Positions 59,801-64,000 of a stretch of 64,000 bases of DNA are shown here, piece after piece (position 1 is the first letter of the stretch; every line of letters begins with the position of its first letter). The notes under the pieces were generated by a model that worked only from the letters and a program-made list of their open reading frames with translations, searched no databases and was not told where the DNA came from. Made by a program: the position numbers and the translations under genes. Origin of the DNA: Luzula sylvatica (lineage: Eukaryota; Streptophyta; Magnoliopsida; Poales; Juncaceae); the NCBI GenBank assembly GCA_946800325.1, contig OX326956.1, positions 76,519,087 to 76,583,086 of the forward strand, read 5' to 3'.

Positions 59801-62800
59801 TGAAAAGTTATGTAGTAAAAGATACGATACAAATGATCTCAAAACACGTTATTTGAACTCCTCAAAGTGTTAAAATCTTGTTTTGAATCGAAAAACAAAC
59901 TTTCTTAGTGTTTGTAAAATTAGGTGAAAAGTTTTGTAGTAAAAGATACGATACAAATGATCTAAAAACACGTTATTTGAACTACTCAAAGCGTTAAAAT
60001 CTTGTTTTGAATCGACAAACAAACTTTCTTAGTGTTTGTGAAATTTGGTGAAAAGTTATGTAGTAAAAGATACGATACAAATGATCTCAAAACACGTTAT
60101 TTGAACTCCTCAAAGCGCTAAAATCTTGTTTTGAATCGAAAAACAAACTTTGTTAGTGTTTGTGAAATTTGGTGAAAAGTTATGTAGTAAAAGATACGGT
60201 ACAAATGATCTAAAAACACGTTATTTGAACTCCTCAAAGCGCTGAAATCTTGTTTTGAATCGACAAACAAACTTTCTTAGTGTTTGTGAAATTTGGCGAA
60301 AAGTTATGTAGTAAAAGATACGATACAAATGATCTCAAAACACATTATTTGAACTCCTCAAAGCGTTAAAATCTTGTTTTGAATCGAAAAACAAACTTTC
60401 TTAGCGTTTGTGAAATTTGGTGAAAAGTCATGTAGTAAAAGATACGATACAAATGATCTAAAAACAAGTTATTTGAACTCCTCAAAGCGTTAAAATCTTG
60501 TTTTGAATCGAAAAACAAAATTTCTTAGTGTTTGTGAAATTTGGTGAAAAGTTATGTAGTAAAAGATACGATACAAATGATCTCAAAACACGTTATTTGA
60601 ACTCCTCAAAGTGCTAAAATCTTGTTTTGAGTCGAAAAACAAACTTTCTTAGTGTTTGTGAAATTTGGTGAAAAGTTATGTAGTAAAAGATACGATACAA
60701 ATGATCTCAAAACACGTTATTTGAACTCCTCAAAGCGTTAAAATCTTGTTTTGAATCGAAAAACAAACTTTCTTAGTGTTTGTGAAATTTGGTGAAAAGT
60801 TATGTAGTAAAAGATACGATACAAATGATCTAAAAACACGTTATTTGAACTCCTCAAAGCGTTAAAATCTTGTTTTGAATCGAAACACAAACTTTCTTAG
60901 TGTTTGTGAAATTTGGTGAAAAGTTATGTAGTAAAAGATACGATACAAATGATCTCAAAACACGTTATTTGAACTCCTCAAAGCGTTAAAATCTTGTTTT
61001 CAATCGAAAAACAAACTTTCTTAGTGTCTGTGAAATTTGGTGAAAAGTTATGTAGTAAAAGATACGATACAAATGATCTCAAAACACGTTATTTGAACTC
61101 CTCAAAGCGCTAAAATCTTGTTTTGAATCGAAAAACGAACTTTCTTAGCGTTTGTGAAATTTGGTGAAAAGTTATGTAGTAAAAGATACGGTACAAATGA
61201 TCTAAAAACACGTTATTTGAACTCCTCAAAGCGCTGAAATCTTGTTTTGGATCGACAAACAAACTTTCTTAGTGTTTGTGAAATTTGGTGAAAAGTTATG
61301 TAGTAAAAAATACGATACAAATGATCTCAAAACACGTTATTTGAACTCCTCAAAGCGTTAAAATCTTGTTTTGAATCAAAAAACAAACTTTCTTAGCGTT
61401 TGTGAAATTTGGTGAAAAGTCATGTAGTAAAAGATACGATACAAATGATCTAAAAACACGTTATTTGAACTCCTCAAAGCGTTAAAATCTTGTTTTGAAT
61501 CGAAAAACAAACTTTCTTAGTGTTTGTGAAATTTGGTGAAAAGTTATGTAGTAAAAGATACGATACAAATGATCTCAAAACACGTTATTTGAACTCCTCA
61601 AAGTGCTAAAATCTTGTTTTGAGTCGAAAAACAAACTTTCTTAGTGTTTGTGAAATTTGGTGAAAAGTTATGTAGTAAAAGATACGATACAAATGATCTC
61701 AAAACACGTTATTTGAACTCCTCAAAGCGTTAAAATCTTGTTTTGAATCGAAAAACAAAGTTTCTTAGTGTTTGTGAAATTTGGTGAAAAGTTATGTAGT
61801 AAAAGATACGATACAAATGATCTCAAAACACGTTATTTGAACTCCTCAAAGCGTTAAAATCTTGTTTTGAATCGAAAAACAAACTTTCTTAGTGTTTGTG
61901 AAATTTGGTGAAAAGTTATGTAGTAAAAGATACGAAACAAATGATCTAAAAACACGTTATTTGAACTCCTCAAAGCGTTAAAATCTTGTTTCGAATCGAA
62001 AAACAAAGTTTCTTAGTGTTTGTGAAATTTGGTGAAAAGTTATGTAGTAAAAGATACTATACAAATGATCTAAAAACACGTTATTTGAACTCCTCAAAGC
62101 GCTGAAATCTTGTTTTGAATCGACAAACGACCTTTCTTAGTGTTTGTGAAATTTGGTGAAAAGTTTTGTAGTAAAAGATACGATACAAATGATCTCAAAA
62201 CACGTTATTTGAACTCCTCAAAGCGTTAAAATCTTGTTTTGAATCGAAAAACAAAGTTTCTTAGTGTTTGTGAAATTTGGTGAAAAGTTATGTAGTAAAA
62301 GATACGATACAAATGATCTCAAAACACGTTATTTGAACTCCTCAAAGCGCTAAAATCTTGTTTTGAATCGAAAAACAAACTTTCTTAGTGTTTGTGAAAT
62401 TTGGTGAAAAGTTATGTAGTAAAAGATACGATACAAATGATCTAAAAACACGTTATTTGATCTCCTGGAAGCGTTAAAATCTTGTTTTGAATCGAAAAAC
62501 AAACTTTCTTAGCTTTGTGAAATTTGGTGAAAAGTTATGTAGTAAAAGATACGATACAAATGATCTCAAAACACGTTATTTGAACTCCTCAAAGCGTTAA
62601 AATCTTGTTTTGAATCGAAAAACAAAGTTTCTTAGTGTTTGTGAAATTTGGTGAAAAGTTATGTGGTAAAAGATACGATACAAATGATCTAAAAACACGT
62701 TATTTGAACTCCTCAAAGCGTTAAAATCTTGTTTTGAATCGAAAAACAAACTTTCTTAATGTTTGTGAAATTTGGTGAAAAGTTATGTAGTAAAAGATAC

Positions 62801-64000
62801 GATACAAATGATCTAAAAACACGTTATTTGAACTCCTCAAAGCGTTAAAATCTTGTTTTGAATCGAAAAACAAAATTTCTTAGTGTTTGTGAAATTTGGT
62901 GAAAAGTTATGTAGTAAAAGATACGATACAAATGATCTCAAAACACGTTATTTGAACTCCTCAAAGCGCTTAAATCTTGTTTTGAGTCGAAAAACAAACT
63001 TTCTTAGTGTTTGTGAAATTTGGTGAAAAGTTATGTAGTAAAAGATACGATACAAATGATCTCAAAACACGTTATTTGAACTCCTCAAAACGTTAAAATC
63101 TTGTTTTGAATCGAAAAACAAACTTTCTTAGCGTTTGTGAAATTGGGTGAAAAGTTATGTAGTTAAAGATACGATACAAATGATCTAAAAACACGTTATT
63201 TGAACTCCTCAAAGCGTTAAAATCTTGTTTTGAATCGAAAAACAAAGTTTCTTAGTGTTTGTGAAATTTGGTGAAAACTTATGTAGTAAAAGATACGATA
63301 CAAATGATCTAAAAACACGTTATTTGAACTCCTCAAAGCACTAAAATCTTGTTTTGAATCGAAAAACAAAGTTTCTTAGTATTTGTGAAATTTGGTGAAA
63401 AGTTATGTAGTAAAAGATACGGTACAAATGATCTAAAAACACGTTATTTGAAATCCTCAAAGCGTTAAAATCTTGTTTTGAATCGACAAACAAACTTTCT
63501 TAGTGTTTGTGAAATTTGGTGAAAAGTTTTGTAGTAAAAGATACGATACAAATGATCTCAAAACACGTTATTTGAACTCCTCAAAGCGCTAAAATCTTGT
63601 TTTGAATCGAAAAACAAACTTTCTTATGGTTCGTGAAATTTGGTGAATACTTATGTAGTAAAAGATACGATACAAATGATCTCAAAACAAGTTATTTGAA
63701 CTCCTCAAAGCGTTAAAATCTTGTTTTGAATCGAAAAACAAACTTTCTTAGTGTTTGTGAAATTTGGTGAAAAGTTATGTAGTAAAAGATACGATACAAA
63801 TGATCTCAAAACACGTTATTTGAACTCCTCAAAGTGTTAAAATCTTGTTTTGAATCGAAAAACAAACTTTCTTAGTGTTTGTAAAATTAGGTGAAAAGTT
63901 TTGTAGTAAAAGATACGATACAAATGATCTAAAAACACGTTATTTGAACTACTCAAAGCGTTAAAATCTTGTTTTGAATCGACAAACAAACTTTCTTAGT
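56670..64000 (+). repeat. Last HOR, 32 monomers, offset 3,967 bp
   Basis: 56.67-60.03 kb recurs from 60.63 kb to the window end. The offset of 3,967 bp (32x124 minus 1) is seen for AAACAC (56914 and 60881), AAAACGAAC (57169 and 61136), TTAGCTTTG (58544 and 62511) and TATGG (59658 and 63625). The rare GAATCAAAAAAC, ACGACCTTTC and ACTATAC changes are shared. I saw no difference at the sites compared, so this is a young duplication. Its length in monomers equals that of the left unit, although the content differs. Confidence 0.87.
63974..64000 (+). repeat. Partial last monomer, 27 bases
   Basis: It begins with GAATCGAC like other CGAC monomers and is cut by the window end, so the array continues to the right. 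Confidence 0.97.

Larger units (their letters stand above)
1..64000 (+). repeat. 124-bp tandem satellite array, 516 complete monomers
   Basis: The window is a single head-to-tail array. Taking TTGAATCG as monomer start, monomer n begins at 1+124(n-1) up to about 40 kb, checked at many marker positions. After that, twelve 1-bp deletions and one 1-bp insertion shift the phase by 11. The total agrees: 516x124 minus 11 is 63973, and the next monomer starts at 63974. No inverted monomer, spacer or foreign insertion was seen. Most monomers carry zero to about seven substitutions against the consensus. Arrays of this size and uniformity are known from centromeres, pericentromeres and other heterochromatin of eukaryotes; which one this is cannot be read from the sequence. 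I do not recognise the monomer as a named family. Compensating indels inside a monomer could have been missed. Confidence 0.99.
37697..64000 (+). repeat. Right array domain with a different variant set
   Basis: From here no CCATCG marker occurs. New variants appear: GAAAATATATG, TTGGTTTGAATCG, CGAAAGAC, AAACCGCT, TTAGCTTTG, GAAAACTATG, AAAATTTC with CGCTTAAATC, TTATGGTTCG with GAATACTT, TTTGTTAG, TTTGGCGAAAAG and CACATT. Pieces of the left HOR are still present, for example GACCTC, AACGCG, GGGTG, TATAC and ACGGTAC at 38.6-39.2 kb and 46.3-46.9 kb. The monomer and its orientation are unchanged, so this is a domain change inside one array, not a new satellite. All length variants of the window lie here. 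Confidence 0.8.

Noticed and set aside
1..64000. Open reading frames
   Set aside because: The consensus monomer has stops in all six frames. Because 124 is not a multiple of 3, the frame also shifts at each monomer, so any open frame is short and itself a repeat shadow.
1..64000. CRISPR array
   Set aside because: The period is regular, but the whole 124 bp is repeated. There are no unique spacers, and the variants are shared between many monomers.
1..64000. CENP-B box
   Set aside because: No sequence like the mammalian 17-bp box was seen in the consensus or common variants.
1..64000. Transposon, retroelement, rDNA, tRNA, telomere repeat or minisatellite inside a gene
   Set aside because: No break in the 124-bp register, no foreign sequence, no inverted monomers and no short telomere-like motif were found.
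1..64000. Assembly artefact as the source of the duplications
   Set aside because: It cannot be excluded from sequence alone. However, the copies carry distinct private changes (for example near 9529, 18121, 20703, 44085, 46615 and 47071), which argues against simple copying by the assembler for most blocks.

Overview
The whole 64 kb window is one uninterrupted satellite DNA array. A 124-bp monomer repeats head to tail from the first base to the last: 516 complete monomers fill 1-63973, and a 27-base partial monomer fills 63974-64000. Every monomer has the same orientation. I see no gene, transposon, RNA gene or unique DNA. The array runs off both ends. Such an array is typical of centromeric or pericentromeric heterochromatin of a eukaryote. 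I do not recognise the monomer as a named satellite and cannot name the species. The consensus monomer (exactly present at 125-248) is 47 A, 41 T, 20 G and 16 C, about 29% GC. It carries 4 CpG, more than composition predicts. It has stop codons in all six frames, and its two plus-strand ATGs open frames of 1 and 7 codons, so coding is ruled out.

Monomers differ from the consensus by only a few substitutions each, but the variants recur in fixed order, so the array has a higher-order repeat (HOR) structure. In the left part (1 to about 37.6 kb), a marker monomer with CCATCG in place of GAATCG starts each HOR. It occurs at 1, 6449, 10417, 13269, 15873, 16493, 22817, 27405 and 35961. The intervals are 52, 32, 23, 21, 5, 51, 37 and 69 monomers, all exact multiples of 124 bp. 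The basic unit appears to be about 32 monomers (3,968 bp at 6449-10416), with a 37-monomer version at 22817-27404. The other lengths are explained by internal tandem duplications (20, 19 and 24 monomers) and deletions (for example 14 monomers at 12401-12524). Several junctions fall inside chimeric monomers, as expected from unequal exchange between misaligned copies. A larger level also exists: 6449 to about 12.45 kb is repeated at 16493 to about 24.85 kb.

From about 37.6 kb to the end the array uses another set of variants, with blocks of the left HOR shuffled in. This right domain holds the only length variants found: twelve 123-bp monomers in two classes and one 125-bp monomer. Its blocks are also duplicated, with offsets of 7,685 bp, 1,735 bp and 3,967 bp, the last being a 32-monomer unit whose second copy runs off the window end.

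The picture is of a satellite evolving by repeated local amplification, with several overlapping generations of HOR visible. Positions were read by eye and checked by the arithmetic of marker spacing. Identity between long copies was checked at diagnostic sites, not base by base.
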